Below are positions 18,245 through 27,110 of a stretch of 64,000 nucleotides of DNA, piece after piece. The notes under the pieces are model-generated. The model saw only the letters and a list, made by a program, of their open reading frames with translations. It was not told the origin of the DNA and ran no database searches. The position numbers were made by a program, and so were the translations under genes. The first letter of the stretch is position 1. The number at the start of each line of letters is the position of its first letter. Origin of the DNA: Peptococcaceae bacterium CEB3 (GTDB taxonomy: Bacteria > Bacillota > Desulfitobacteriia > Desulfitobacteriales > Desulfitobacteriaceae); assembly GCA_001029295.1 (NCBI GenBank), contig LDXJ01000061.1, positions 248,001 to 312,000 of the forward strand. The letters run 5' to 3'.

Positions 18245-19835
18245 CGGTTTCACTCCTCTGAGGACCTTGCGGGTCTTGAAGATTTTGAGCATGTTGAGAA
18301 CCCAGAGAACCCTGTGGACAGACAGAGAAACGGTAGTCCGTGACCCTGCTGCCATTTTCCAACCTGAGCTCCCGGGGGGTCGCCTCCACGTCCACTTCCC
18401 CCAGCGCGGCGGACTCCGGATGCGCGTCGACGTATTTTAAGAGCAGGAAGGGAAGGTTGCCCGTTTCCGAATCGATGATCTTCACCCGCATCTCTTCATC
18501 CACCGTCAAGGGAATCCTGCCCATTTGGTGGAGTTGAACGAGAAAGGCATAGAACTCGACCTCAGAGATCAGGCGGACGTACACCTCTCCGGCGAGCGAC
18601 TTGAGAATGCCGCTTAGCTTTTGTTCCTTTTCTTTGAGCAGGGAACCCAGCACGATCTCCAGATAGTCCAGGGTGCGTTCATCCCTTTGGTGTTTGAGCA
18701 AGCGTTCGCGCTCGACAGCGAGTTCCAAATCAGCCTCCGTGGGACCCAGAAAAACGTCTTCCGGGTCGCTCTCTTCCCCTTTGAGCCGCTGCGGCTCCAG
18801 AACACGCAGAATATTAAACGAAGGATGGCGTTGACAGCGGAAGAGAGGGTTGAGAACCTGACGCAAAGCCTCCAAATCCGGATTATCACTAACCACTTGA
18901 TCGACAAAATCGCGCTCGAAATTGATTTTGGTGCGGAAGGTATTGGCCAGGCTGTCCAGCATCGCCTCTTCGAGCAGCGCTCCCAGAGAAAGTTTGCTGG
19001 TGAAGAGACGGTTGTGTTCATTGACCACGAGGTCTAAACGTTTGGCCACCAGCACGAGCTGATCAAAACTCTCTCTCTCCTTACCGGTCAGCTCCCGGAA
19101 ACGATAGCCTTCCACGGTCTCTTTGAGCAGGCCCTGCAAGGAAGAAAAGACCTCCTTTTCCCGGCCCAGCTGTTCCGTCACCTCTTCCATGAGGGTAATG
19201 TAGTTCGCCACACTCACTTCCGAAACGTTGCGCAAGACGAGCTGCCTAATCCGCTCCAGCTTGGCCTGCACATCCCGCACCTGGACATAAAGGTCATCGA
19301 CGGTGCGCAAGGCCTCCTGAAAAACACCCTTTTCAATCTGTTGGCGCAGATAAAGCTGGGAGATACTGATCCGCAATTCTTTGTAGATTTCTTTCGTCTT
19401 GAAAAGCAAGTCTAGGCCGGCGTCCGTCAGGCGAAAACGCATCGTGCCGTGGATTTCGTAGCTGGCCACTTCGATGAGGGCGAACTTGCAGCGCACATCC
19501 TGGCCATTCTCCAAGTCTTTATACTCCAGGTCGAAAGGCCGGCCATTGTTGCGCAAGGCATCCAGAAAATAGTAAGCCATCTCCAAGCTTTCATTTTCAG
19601 TCAGATCCGTGCTATAAACCTCTGCCACGACCCCGCGTAAAAAACGAGCGATATCTTCATGCTCACAGTAATTGCGGCCAATGAGCATGTTTTCCAGGAT
19701 CAAGAGCAAGACGCCAAAGCCAAGGCTCAAGGCGTCGTATTGATTGTACTTGCGATTATTGTTCAAGGCAAATAAGGGCTGAAAGAGCGCGACATTCTGG
19801 ATGCGCCCGGCAAACCCTCTTAATTCTTCTCCCAA
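18237..19835 (-). CDS. jetA: Wadjet kleisin-like protein JetA
   Basis: 532-residue protein in the place of the kleisin (MukF-like) subunit that bridges the JetC heads. It begins with a winged-helix-like region (about 20-150: FGVLLLILENMLIGRNYCEHEDIARFLRGVVAEVY), followed by a long helical section around 150-290 and a C-terminal part ending with ELRLENGSRVTDYRFSVCPQ. It appears to belong to the JetA group called DUF5716 rather than DUF3375; this rests on recall. The start is TTG at 19833-19835 behind GAGAGGTG, overlapping the JetD gene by 16 bases; JetB starts inside its 3' end. Tight overlaps imply one translation unit. Confidence 0.88.
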   Translation of the reverse strand: MGEELRGFAGRIQNVALFQPLFALNNNRKYNQYDALSLGFGVLLLILENMLIGRNYCEHEDIARFLRGVVAEVYSTDLTENESLEMAYYFLDALRNNGRPFDLEYKDLENGQDVRCKFALIEVASYEIHGTMRFRLTDAGLDLLFKTKEIYKELRISISQLYLRQQIEKGVFQEALRTVDDLYVQVRDVQAKLERIRQLVLRNVSEVSVANYITLMEEVTEQLGREKEVFSSLQGLLKETVEGYRFRELTGKERESFDQLVLVAKRLDLVVNEHNRLFTSKLSLGALLEEAMLDSLANTFRTKINFERDFVDQVVSDNPDLEALRQVLNPLFRCQRHPSFNILRVLEPQRLKGEESDPEDVFLGPTEADLELAVERERLLKHQRDERTLDYLEIVLGSLLKEKEQKLSGILKSLAGEVYVRLISEVEFYAFLVQLHQMGRIPLTVDEEMRVKIIDSETGNLPFLLLKYVDAHPESAALGEVDVEATPRELRLENGSRVTDYRFSVCPQGSLGSQHAQNLQDPQGPQRSETGV

Positions 19836-20935
19836 AGTGACACCTCTCCCGACCGGCTGAAAAACAGATAGCTTAAGCCCTCTTGAGGGATATAGCGCTT
19901 CTGAGCGAGCAGGGATTTTATTTCCGAACGCAGCGTTTGCGGAAAAAACTCCAAGAACTTGCCTTCATAATCGGGATGGAGTTTTTGCTCTGTCTCCCGT
20001 CTCAAAGGGGCAGCATGGCCATAAAGCCGCCAGAGCGCTTCATAACAAAAGACCAGGGGCTCAATGCGGTAATCCGGGAAAGCCGTCGCCAAAGCCCCAA
20101 AAATATCCAGCCCTTCTGGGTCCAGATCCCCAAAATAGAGAACGCGCAGATTCTCCGGCGATATTCCCTGTATATCTTCAACAAAAGCAAAGCTGCTGAC
20201 GATCTTGCGGCCTTCGCCATAGATCAAAAGATCGAAGTCTTGCTCCCCCAGCCGCCGCCCACCGGCTCGCCAGGCACGTTTGATACTGTGAAACGTGTCT
20301 TTGTTCTCAACGATGAGAGCGGTATGGGCGACCGGAACCCCTGGCAAAGATGAGCTTTGTTCGGAAGGCGAGACTTGGCGATAATCAACATAAAAGAAAG
20401 GTTCGCAGGTCACATAACAGGACAGATCTTCCAGGTTGAGGCCAACCCGTTGCAAGAAAGTACGTCCCTGCGAACTCAGCAGAAACTTCTCATCCCGGAA
20501 GATTTGAAAGGAGCGTTCATTCGCGGAAATTCCCTGCTCCAGACTGGCTTTGAGGCCAGGATTTTTCAAAAAAGCATCCAGCGCCTTAAGGTATGCCTCG
20601 TCTTCAGTGAAAGTCTGAGGGAACTTCCGATAAGCTTCACTCTTAATGAGAGGATGCATTCCCAACAGCTTGCCCAAAGATTCCTCAGACAAGACGCCCG
20701 ACACTTTGCGGTACCGGTTAGACAAGGCCGGTGTCCGTCCGTTGCTTCTGGAGGCTTTTACCGCTTGGAGTGTTCCTTCCCGGCAAAGAGCCTCGATCAC
20801 CGCGGCAAAGGCGGGATAACCGCCAAGACGAGCATATTCTTCTCCCAGCCGGTTATACACCTGATCCTCCAGGCTGGAACTCGCCAGCGTTTTTTGCTTT
20901 GCGCCGGCAATTAGCTCGCTAATGAGTTCAAGCAT
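19820..20935 (-). CDS. jetD: Wadjet nuclease subunit JetD (DUF2220/DUF3322)
   Basis: 371-residue Toprim-type nuclease that cleaves plasmid DNA once the SMC complex has looped it. The N-terminal half (about 1-130) is helical and winged-helix-like (QVYNRLGEEYARLGGYPAFAAVIEALCREG). The C-terminal Toprim region has the catalytic Glu in ALIVENKDTFHSIKRAW (about 210) and the DxD-like FGDLDPEGLDIFG (269-280), as in the TopoVI/Spo11 fold. Here it is the first gene of the operon; ATG 20935 follows AGGAGGAAGC directly. A TATAAT lies just upstream of the ribosome site, but no clear -35 was found. Confidence 0.92.
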   Translation of the reverse strand: MLELISELIAGAKQKTLASSSLEDQVYNRLGEEYARLGGYPAFAAVIEALCREGTLQAVKASRSNGRTPALSNRYRKVSGVLSEESLGKLLGMHPLIKSEAYRKFPQTFTEDEAYLKALDAFLKNPGLKASLEQGISANERSFQIFRDEKFLLSSQGRTFLQRVGLNLEDLSCYVTCEPFFYVDYRQVSPSEQSSSLPGVPVAHTALIVENKDTFHSIKRAWRAGGRRLGEQDFDLLIYGEGRKIVSSFAFVEDIQGISPENLRVLYFGDLDPEGLDIFGALATAFPDYRIEPLVFCYEALWRLYGHAAPLRRETEQKLHPDYEGKFLEFFPQTLRSEIKSLLAQKRYIPQEGLSYLFFSRSGEVSLWEKN

Positions 20936-21110
20936 GCTTCCTCCTTATTATATCACAATCCCGAAAGAATCACTGTTGGAGCTGACACATGCAGACAACA
21001 GGCATACTTGTATTTCCAATATCCTGTCCAACTGTGTCGGATCATGCAAATACGCGTCCCTCCGTCTGGCGTAACCCTATTTAAGCAGGTTTCCAAATGT
21101 TCCCACGCAC

Positions 21111-22424
21111 CTATACCCCAAAGAGCACTCTGAAATATCCCAGCCCCACCAGCACAAGAACAAGCGTAACGGGAAAGCCAATCCTGAAGTGATCAACGAA
21201 GCGAATAGTTACTCCGTTTTTCTTGGCGACTTCTGCCACAATCAGATTAGCAATGGACCCGGTGATGGTTAAGTTCCCCGCAAAAGTGCTGAACAAGGCC
21301 AGATTGGCCCACCAAAGAGAGCTGTGCGCTGCTGGTATGATAAACTTCAAGAGCATGACTGCGGGAACATTGCTCACGATATTTGACAGGACAATGGTCA
21401 GGAACACAAAAACCGGCAAATGAGCACCTTGGCTTATTTCCCCCAAAAACTGTTCCAACAAACCGCTCTGTCCGACGCCCCCGACAATGACGAACAAGCC
21501 GACAAAGATCACCAGGAGGTTAAAGTCGATTCCTTCATAGACCTTATTCGGTTTCACCCTTCGGGTGACAAGAAGCACAGTCGCGCCCACGCTGGCGACG
21601 ATCGCTGGATCAATCCCCAATAAAAACCCTGTCAGAACGCCCATTAGGACGACGACCCCTTTGAACAGAAGAAACCGATGCAGGGGTTTGACGCCGGCTT
21701 GGTCAGCTTGGTCAGGGGCTAACACCAGAAACCCGGTAAGTTCTTCAGCGTAAACCCCAGCCAAAATGACGTACGTCAAAAGCAGTCCCACTATCGATAA
21801 CGGCAAAGCGATCAGGGAATACCAAGCAAAGGAAAGATGGGAAAGACTGCCGATCAAGATATTTTGAGGGTTCCCTATTAGCGTGGCGGCGCTGCCGATA
21901 TTGGAAGCCATGGCTACGGCTAACAGATACGGAACCGGTTGAATTTTTGCCCGGCGGCACGCTGAAATCACAACCGGCGTTAAGAGCAAGCAGACGATAT
22001 CATTGACGAGGAGTGCCGATAATAGCCCCGACAGGCCAATCACGACCCCCAATAAGCCCCGGGGGGTCTTCAGTCTATGCATCACATAGTTGCTCAGATG
22101 TTCAAACAGTCCTACGATATTCATATAAGAGGTTATGAGCATCATAGCAAACAACAGGATGATAGTCCGGTAATCCACGGCCCTTGTCGCCTGATCAAAG
22201 GTCAGGACTCCCGTGGCAACGGTCATGGTCGCGCCGATGATAGCGGCCCCCGCCCGGTCAACACGGAAGACGGGGCTCTTGCCAAGCGTAAAGATTACTA
22301 AGACTGTGGTGAGAATAAGGGCTGAGATGATCGTTGCTGAGATACCATCCATCCTCCTTTGAGTCGCACCGGCTTCCCACAACAGCATAGCACACATACA
22401 TAGCAAGTGATGATTAAGCGCCAA
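21111..22424 (-). CDS. SLC13/ArsB-NhaD superfamily permease
   Basis: Integral membrane protein with about eleven spans, up to 437 residues. Two repeated halves show the ion-transporter pattern: FAMMLITSYMNIVGLFEHLSNYVM and LIFVGLFVIVGGVGQSGLLEQFLGE, with re-entrant signatures LLSALLVNDIVCLLLTPVV and LSNIVSNVPAVMLLKFIIP. These NDxxCL and SNxxSNVPAV motifs are typical of the IT superfamily (ArsB, NhaD, citrate/dicarboxylate carriers). The substrate cannot be told; no arsenic genes are adjacent. The likely start is ATG 22352 (MDGISATII), which sits directly after AAAGGAGG; longer starts extend to 22424. The gene stands alone. Confidence 0.85.
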   Translation of the reverse strand: MALNHHLLCMCAMLLWEAGATQRRMDGISATIISALILTTVLVIFTLGKSPVFRVDRAGAAIIGATMTVATGVLTFDQATRAVDYRTIILLFAMMLITSYMNIVGLFEHLSNYVMHRLKTPRGLLGVVIGLSGLLSALLVNDIVCLLLTPVVISACRRAKIQPVPYLLAVAMASNIGSAATLIGNPQNILIGSLSHLSFAWYSLIALPLSIVGLLLTYVILAGVYAEELTGFLVLAPDQADQAGVKPLHRFLLFKGVVVLMGVLTGFLLGIDPAIVASVGATVLLVTRRVKPNKVYEGIDFNLLVIFVGLFVIVGGVGQSGLLEQFLGEISQGAHLPVFVFLTIVLSNIVSNVPAVMLLKFIIPAAHSSLWWANLALFSTFAGNLTITGSIANLIVAEVAKKNGVTIRFVDHFRIGFPVTLVLVLVGLGYFRVLFGV

Positions 22425-22469
22425 ATATTTCCCTATAAAATTTCGCGACAGCCAAAACCTTTCGCCAAA

Positions 22470-22654
22470 CCCTGTGTATTACAGGCGCCAGGATAGCTCC
22501 ATCAGCAGTCCTCGTCATCAAAGGGGATCAAGTACAACTCTTACCCATCAAAAAGGCCGGTAGTTTGGAAAAGCTCATAGAAATGGTTCCTGAGCTGGTG
22601 GAAAAGGCGAACGCTCATCATGCGGCCAAGAACCATGCCGAAGATAATGAGTGA
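22470..22654 (+). pseudogene. Relic of a GerW/YtfJ-family sporulation protein (C-terminal end)
   Basis: Read rightward, the frame ending at TGA 22652-22654 gives SAVLVIKGDQVQLLPIKK followed by SLEKLIEMVPELVEKANAHH. This matches my recollection of the conserved C-terminus of YtfJ/GerW proteins (FLVV..G.VRLLPV...LEKLIDLVPELVEK). There is no start codon with a ribosome site and the upstream sequence has no glycine-rich core of that family, so only the 3' end remains. It lies between two leftward genes in the opposite orientation. Confidence 0.6.
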
Positions 22655-22716
22655 GTTTGCATCTTATACTTCATGCCCATCATTTCACTTGTCCCCATCA
22701 TAACCCTTATATTCCA

Positions 22717-23796
22717 TCATCTAACATCTATCGGCTTATCCCCGCGGGGTGGCTGATTTTGCCGGAACACCATAACTCCAAATTCCGTTCCCAGGTTCTG
22801 AGCCACCACTTCACACTTGGCCCTGAGGAGAAAGAAAGTCTTCTCCCCCGCTTCTTCAGTGGACTCCAAGGACTCAAAGTTGGCTTGGCCCTTGCTGATA
22901 ATAATGTCGGCCTCCTCAAAGGCCCTCAAAAACTCAGGAGAACAATGTTTGAGAATCGTGCCTAAGAAACCGTTTCCATTCGTGATGACCCTTGCCCTCT
23001 CAGCCATGCCCACCTGCTGGGAATCTGCCAAGGTTACATCATTGAGAATAGGCTCACCTTTCACGGCGTAGATAACTTCCACCCCCTGTCGGCACAGCTC
23101 ACCAGTCAAAAGGGTATCAAAGGCGATTTCCCCACTGTTGTCGCCAAGAATCAGGACACTTCGGGCTGTTTTCAACTTCTTCCGGAAAGCGGGATAGTCG
23201 TCGAGGGCAAAACCGGCGGAGAGGGCATCCTTGAGGCTGGCCTCCAAATCATAGTCCGGTAAGATCCCCATGTCGATAATATTCCCGGCAACGGCAGCCA
23301 AACAGGCGGTATAGAGAGGATCGGCGCTCTCTGCGACGACCTCACGCAGTTTCGGCAGCATGCTCAGGGCAAGGCCATTCGATTCGGCTTTCGCTTCTGC
23401 ATAAGGATCCTCATTTGATATGAGCTCGTATACCTTCCGGAAGATCAGGCTGGAATTCTCCGCCGGAGTAGCCTCCGGATCAAGCCCTGGGATAATGGGC
23501 AAGACTCCAAGCAGGACACGCTGCCCTTCCTGATCATTGATTTTCAACACTTTAAGAGTGTTCACAATTTGTTTAAAATAGCAGGGTATGCATTCCATCA
23601 CAACTCGCACAAAAAGGCCCGTGTTTCCAAAACCCATGGTTTCAAAAAACCGGGAGTTCACCACGCTTTCTCTCTGAGTTAATTTTGAACCCAATTCTAC
23701 CATAGTGTGCCCAAGAAAGTCCGTTATACTTTCAAAGCTTCCAACCCCTCCAGAACTTCCAGCAAATACCCAATTTCCCGCTTTTGGCTGCGCCAT
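22717..23796 (-). CDS. DUF89/ARMT1-like damage-control phosphatase family protein
   Basis: Cytoplasmic protein of the DUF89 family, metal-dependent phosphatases thought to remove damaged sugar-phosphate metabolites. The family hallmarks are present: N-terminal MECIPCYFKQIVNTL with two Cys, then ILGDNSGEIAFDTLL, YAVKGEPILNDVT and ADIIISKGQANFESL, which carry the metal and phosphate ligands. The family normally starts at the MECIPC Met, here ATG 23598 (294 residues); the 66 codons upstream have no family features, though no strong ribosome site precedes 23598. It stands between a permease and a DUF6483 gene without evident pathway partners. Confidence 0.85.
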   Translation of the reverse strand: MAQPKAGNWVFAGSSGGVGSFESITDFLGHTMVELGSKLTQRESVVNSRFFETMGFGNTGLFVRVVMECIPCYFKQIVNTLKVLKINDQEGQRVLLGVLPIIPGLDPEATPAENSSLIFRKVYELISNEDPYAEAKAESNGLALSMLPKLREVVAESADPLYTACLAAVAGNIIDMGILPDYDLEASLKDALSAGFALDDYPAFRKKLKTARSVLILGDNSGEIAFDTLLTGELCRQGVEVIYAVKGEPILNDVTLADSQQVGMAERARVITNGNGFLGTILKHCSPEFLRAFEEADIIISKGQANFESLESTEEAGEKTFFLLRAKCEVVAQNLGTEFGVMVFRQNQPPRGDKPIDVR

Positions 23797-23839
23797 TTTT
23801 CCCGTTTCACTATTGTTGTATATTTCCCCGGACTTAGCC

Positions 23840-24505
23840 CTAACTCTTTCTATATTCTTCTAAGTTCGCTAATCCCTCTAACACTTCATCAATGGGTAAG
23901 TTCCCTTTCTCAAGTTCAATCGGGTCTGTATCTACTAATCTTTTGTAAAAGGCCGTACCTTGAGCCAAAAGATCATCGTTCACCTCATTCTCATCCATTA
24001 ATTCGAAAAGCACGTCCTCAGCCCTGGCATAATCTTTAACGTGTTCGTAGTATTTGAATAGCAGAAGCTTACTTTCCTTGGGAAGTACGGACCGCCGGAG
24101 CTTGTCCATCAGTTGGTTAATCTTATCTTTGTTTTGTTCAAAAAGCTCAGTGTCACCGTCTAAGGCAATCGTAATCCTGATATTCAAACTCTTAAAGTAT
24201 AAATTCTTTGCCTCAGATGTTTTTTCCTCGATCTCGTAAATATTTGCTTGTTGAGATAGTAATTCAGCGAGCATGAGTGCCTTTTCGCCATTTGTCTGTC
24301 TATTTCCACTTACCTTTTCAATGAGGATCCCAAAGGGGAGTACCCCTAAAACCTCTTTACTCAGGCCGGTGAAATTTGTCAATATCTCGTCTAAAACCTC
24401 TTGGCTTTCTTCGATTTTTCCTTCAGCCTTCAATCCCATGATTCTGGCAATTGCAGTTGAGAATTGCTCAACTATCTTCATAAAATAATCTTTTTCTTCA
24501 AACAT
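23840..24505 (-). CDS. DUF6483 family protein
   Basis: 221-residue, all-helical soluble protein that resembles the DUF6483 family common in Bacillota. It starts MFEEKDYFMKIVEQFSTAIARIMGLKAEGKIEESQEVLDEILTNF, the conserved opening, followed by helix pairs that look like tetratricopeptide-type repeats (SKLLLFKYYEHVKDYARAEDVLFELMD). No catalytic motif is visible and the biological role is unknown. It lies 43 bases upstream of the longest DUF89 frame on the same strand, so they may be cotranscribed. Confidence 0.78.
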   Translation of the reverse strand: MFEEKDYFMKIVEQFSTAIARIMGLKAEGKIEESQEVLDEILTNFTGLSKEVLGVLPFGILIEKVSGNRQTNGEKALMLAELLSQQANIYEIEEKTSEAKNLYFKSLNIRITIALDGDTELFEQNKDKINQLMDKLRRSVLPKESKLLLFKYYEHVKDYARAEDVLFELMDENEVNDDLLAQGTAFYKRLVDTDPIELEKGNLPIDEVLEGLANLEEYRKS

Positions 24506-24673
24506 TTTGTCTCTCCATACTTCTATTTTCTATCTAACACCCGGCAATCCTAAATGCTTGGATCATATCACATTTCTGAGTAGAGTGCACTGAAGTGCAA
24601 TCCAAATTGATCTTCTAAGAGGTCCGGCTACCTGTACAAGTCGGGAGGGTTATCTTTACGCACTGGCAATCGG

Positions 24674-25417
24674 CTATTGGTGCGCCATAATGACTTGGGC
24701 GACCGGTGGACCTCCGCAGGCCCGGATCAGCGCCGCGAAAATCGCCTGACTGTGCTCGGCAGTTGGCATTCCTTCCGGATGCCACTGCACGCCCAAGCAA
24801 AACCTGAGATGCGGAGCTTCGATTCCTTCAATGATGCCGTCCGGCGCCAAAGCGATCGTGCGGAAGAGCGAAGGTACAACGGCAACAGCCTGGTGATGGA
24901 AGCTGTTGACCTGCAATTTCTTCACTCCGACGATTTGCGACAAGCCGGAGTCCATAACCTCCACCTCGTGCCAAGGGCAATCGCGGGGAGCGGTCTGGCG
25001 GTGTTCCAGAGCGGAAGGACATTGGGAGGGGATATCTTGGTAAATCCCCCCGCCCGCGGCCACGGCCATGACCTGAATCCCCCGGCAAATCCCCAGGAGA
25101 GGGATATTCTTGTCTATAGCCCCACGGGCAAGAAGAATCTCGCCCAGATCCCTTTCAGGAAAACAGCTGCCGAGTCCTCCTCTCGGTGATTCTCCCAAGT
25201 AGAGCGGAGAAATATCCCCCCCGCCGGAGAGGACGAGTCCATCCAGTTTTGCCAATACGGCTTCGCTTTCCTGCCGGTCCGCGGGGGGAGGAATGAGAAC
25301 AGGGATTCCCCCGGCCTTCCGGATACTCTGAACATAGTTATGCCTGGGGAAGGATTTCAGCTCCTCGGCCTGGTGAGCGACGCTGATGCCGATAAAAGGT
25401 CTGACCATTTTTCCCAA
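24674..25417 (-). CDS. Class I glutamine amidotransferase-like hydrolase (peptidase C26, PuuD-like)
   Basis: 247-residue cytoplasmic hydrolase. The catalytic Cys is in LLGICRGIQVMAVAAGG (Cys111), with the His-x-Glu pair in GVQWHPEGMPT near residue 220; the oxyanion and glycine-rich region is LVLSGGGDISPLY. The family (PF07722) contains gamma-glutamyl-GABA hydrolase PuuD and relatives that split gamma-glutamyl amides. No other putrescine-pathway gene is next to it, so the substrate stays open. Single gene, leftward; ATG 25417 has AAGGAGTTGGGAAAA upstream. Confidence 0.87.
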   Translation of the reverse strand: MGKMVRPFIGISVAHQAEELKSFPRHNYVQSIRKAGGIPVLIPPPADRQESEAVLAKLDGLVLSGGGDISPLYLGESPRGGLGSCFPERDLGEILLARGAIDKNIPLLGICRGIQVMAVAAGGGIYQDIPSQCPSALEHRQTAPRDCPWHEVEVMDSGLSQIVGVKKLQVNSFHHQAVAVVPSLFRTIALAPDGIIEGIEAPHLRFCLGVQWHPEGMPTAEHSQAIFAALIRACGGPPVAQVIMAHQ

Positions 25418-25502
25418 CTCCTTACATGAGACACGTTAGGATTTCAGTTCGCATAGAGCAAGATCTCCCGTACGCACGCGCGCCGCACCTCGGCCACGGC
25501 TC

Positions 25503-25925
25503 CTAGCCCAATTTCTCAGCGATAGGTTCCGGGCTCTTGACAAAAACCCCATTGGCCTCGGCCAAAACGGTCCCATCCTCTAAGCTAAGCGTGGCTTCCG
25601 TGCGGAACAGACGGGTTTCACCTTTAACCCGTCTGCCTAAGAGCAAGAGCGGAGTATTGACCGGGGTGGGGTGCCGGAAGCGCACTTCCATGCTAGCCGT
25701 CACGGCCCAAATACCCAGATGCTCAATGGTTTTGGCCATGGTCTCGTCCAGAAGGGTCGTAACAATCCCTCCGTGCACCACCCCAGGATATCCGGCGAAA
25801 GTGTCCTCTATAATCACTTTTGCGCTTGCTTCCTCATTTGCGTACGTATACCTCACGCGCAGGCCCCCGTGATTATCCATCCCGCAGACAAAACAGAGAC
25901 GATATGTACTTTCTTCCATCTCCAC
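25503..25925 (-). CDS. PaaI-type hot-dog thioesterase
   Basis: About 140 residues, a hot-dog-fold thioesterase that hydrolyses acyl-CoA or acyl-protein thioesters. The core is CFVCGMDNHGGLRVRYTYANEEASAKVIIEDTFAGYPGVVHGGIVTTLLDETMAKTIEHLG: the PGVVHGG-(x)5-LLDE motif contains the catalytic region. It continues MEVRFRHPTPVNTPLLLLGRRVKGETRLFRTEATLSLEDGTVLAEANGVFV. The chosen start is GTG at 25925 with AAAGGAG 11 bases upstream; longer frames to 26156 carry no family sequence. Stand-alone gene. Confidence 0.85.
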   Translation of the reverse strand: MEMEESTYRLCFVCGMDNHGGLRVRYTYANEEASAKVIIEDTFAGYPGVVHGGIVTTLLDETMAKTIEHLGIWAVTASMEVRFRHPTPVNTPLLLLGRRVKGETRLFRTEATLSLEDGTVLAEANGVFVKSPEPIAEKLG

Positions 25926-26204
25926 TCTTTCGGCAGCTCCTTTCGCATACGATCCTTTCTCTACAGAGGACGCGATTTGACCACTACTGACGAAGAAACG
26001 GTCATGAACTCCGTCCACACAGAAGAATGAAAATGTCACTGGGGTGCACGACACATTTTCGTGAGAAAACTCGGCTTGCGCCGAGCCGTCACCCACAAAG
26101 GGCTGCCGAACTTGCACTTTTGCGCCCAGAGATTGTACACTTCGTGATATACCCAAAAAACAGCGTCCACCTTCAACGCTGTCTCTTGTACCATCAATTT
26201 CACC

Positions 26205-26246
26205 TATCTGCCGGTCTAAACATCTGCCCGTCTAAATGTCTGCCAG
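26205..26246. repeat. 16-bp tandem repeat running through the mazF stop codon
   Basis: Three degenerate units: TATCTGCCGGTCTAAA (26205-26220), CATCTGCCCGTCTAAA (26221-26236) and TGTCTGCCAG (26237-26246). The middle and right units form the last codons and stop (26232-26234) of the toxin gene, so the duplication started in the gene's 3' end. It lies in the gap between the toxin gene and the PaaI gene. Confidence 0.75.
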
Positions 26247-26591
26247 CCCCAAACTTATCTCAATCGCCTGGTCCACCCGCAGCATCACTTCCTCATCCAA
26301 GACGGCGACTTTTTCCTTCAGCCTGCTCTTATCAATGGTCCGGATCTGCTCGGTCAGGATCACGGAATCTCGTTCCAACCCGCTTCTTTTGGCACGAACT
26401 TCAACATGAGTGGGCAATTTGGCCTTGGCAATTTGCGAAGTAATAGCGGCAATAATCGTCGTCGGGCTGAACTGGTTCCCTATATCGTTTTGAATGACCA
26501 GAACCGGCCGCGTCCCTCCCTGTTCCGAACCGACGACGGGGTTTAATTCTGCGTAGTAAATTTCCCCGCGCTTAATGATCATCATCGACAC
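26232..26591 (-). CDS. ndoA: EndoA/MazF-type endoribonuclease toxin
   Basis: Type II toxin of the PemK/MazF family, about 116 residues from the [33 protein letters not shown] start. It carries the conserved [16 protein letters not shown] loop, the [13 protein letters not shown] strand and [22 protein letters not shown] with the catalytic Arg/Thr pair. Bacillus EndoA cuts single-stranded mRNA at UACAU. It overlaps the upstream ribbon-helix-helix antitoxin gene by ten bases. In many Bacillota this pair follows alr; here it is about 9 kb away from alr but in the same orientation. An ATG a few codons into the frame is the probable start. Confidence 0.92.
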   Translation of the reverse strand: MSMMIIKRGEIYYAELNPVVGSEQGGTRPVLVIQNDIGNQFSPTTIIAAITSQIAKAKLPTHVEVRAKRSGLERDSVILTEQIRTIDKSRLKEKVAVLDEEVMLRVDQAIEISLGLADI

Positions 26592-26857
26592 TCCACAATT
26601 GTTCTCTCAAAATCCTCCAATGCTTCTTGCTCTGTAGAAAACAGTTCCTTGGCGATAGCCAGGTTGAGCTGGGCCATCTCCTGATATCCCTTGCGCATCT
26701 GCTCCCGCATTCCCCTTCTGCGGCGTTCATGGAGAACACTATTGATCGCTTCGCGAATGAATTCGCTGCGGTTACGTTTTTCCAGTGTAACAATCCCATC
26801 CACTTCTGCGAGCAAACTTTCAGGTAAACTGATCATGATCCGCTTACTTTCTGCCAC
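26582..26857 (-). CDS. ndoAI: EndoAI-type ribbon-helix-helix antitoxin
   Basis: 91-residue antitoxin with a CopG/RHH DNA-binding N-terminus ([47 protein letters not shown]) and an extended acidic C-terminal segment that would neutralise the toxin. GTG 26857 is chosen, with GGGGGTG five bases upstream; the frame extends to 26896 without support. Usually such pairs autoregulate their own promoter. The 3' end overlaps the toxin start. Confidence 0.9.
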   Translation of the reverse strand: MAESKRIMISLPESLLAEVDGIVTLEKRNRSEFIREAINSVLHERRRRGMREQMRKGYQEMAQLNLAIAKELFSTEQEALEDFERTIVECR

Positions 26858-27040
26858 ACCAGCACCCCCATGTTTTCTGCCAAGGCTATATTCCATTATA
26901 GATAGTAATGCTCCGAAGTGTCAACGAACTGGGCTGGCTAAACAAGCCAAAGAACCGGAATTCAAGCCAAATCCTCCATGTAAATTCTGCCATTTCGCAG
27001 CCTGGGTTCCCGGCAGGCCGTCATACCGTTTACTTCAAGT

Positions 27041-27082
27041 ATATTATGCCGGTATTGCATTTATATTATGCCGGTATTGCAA
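27041..27082. repeat. 22-bp tandem duplication
   Basis: Two copies of a 22-base unit starting ATATTATGCCGGTATTGC (27041-27062 and 27063-27082), differing only at the end. It sits in the gap between gatD and the antitoxin gene, 28 bases from the gatD stop. Each unit has a TATTAT that could serve as a -10, so the duplication may have doubled a promoter element. Confidence 0.75.
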
Positions 27083-27110
27083 GGGCGATATACTTTGCGA
27101 ATTTCATGTG

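Noticed and set aside
23599-23796. N-terminal 66 codons of the long DUF89 frame
   Set aside because: The family starts at MECIPC; the upstream part shows no conserved features and probably is not translated.
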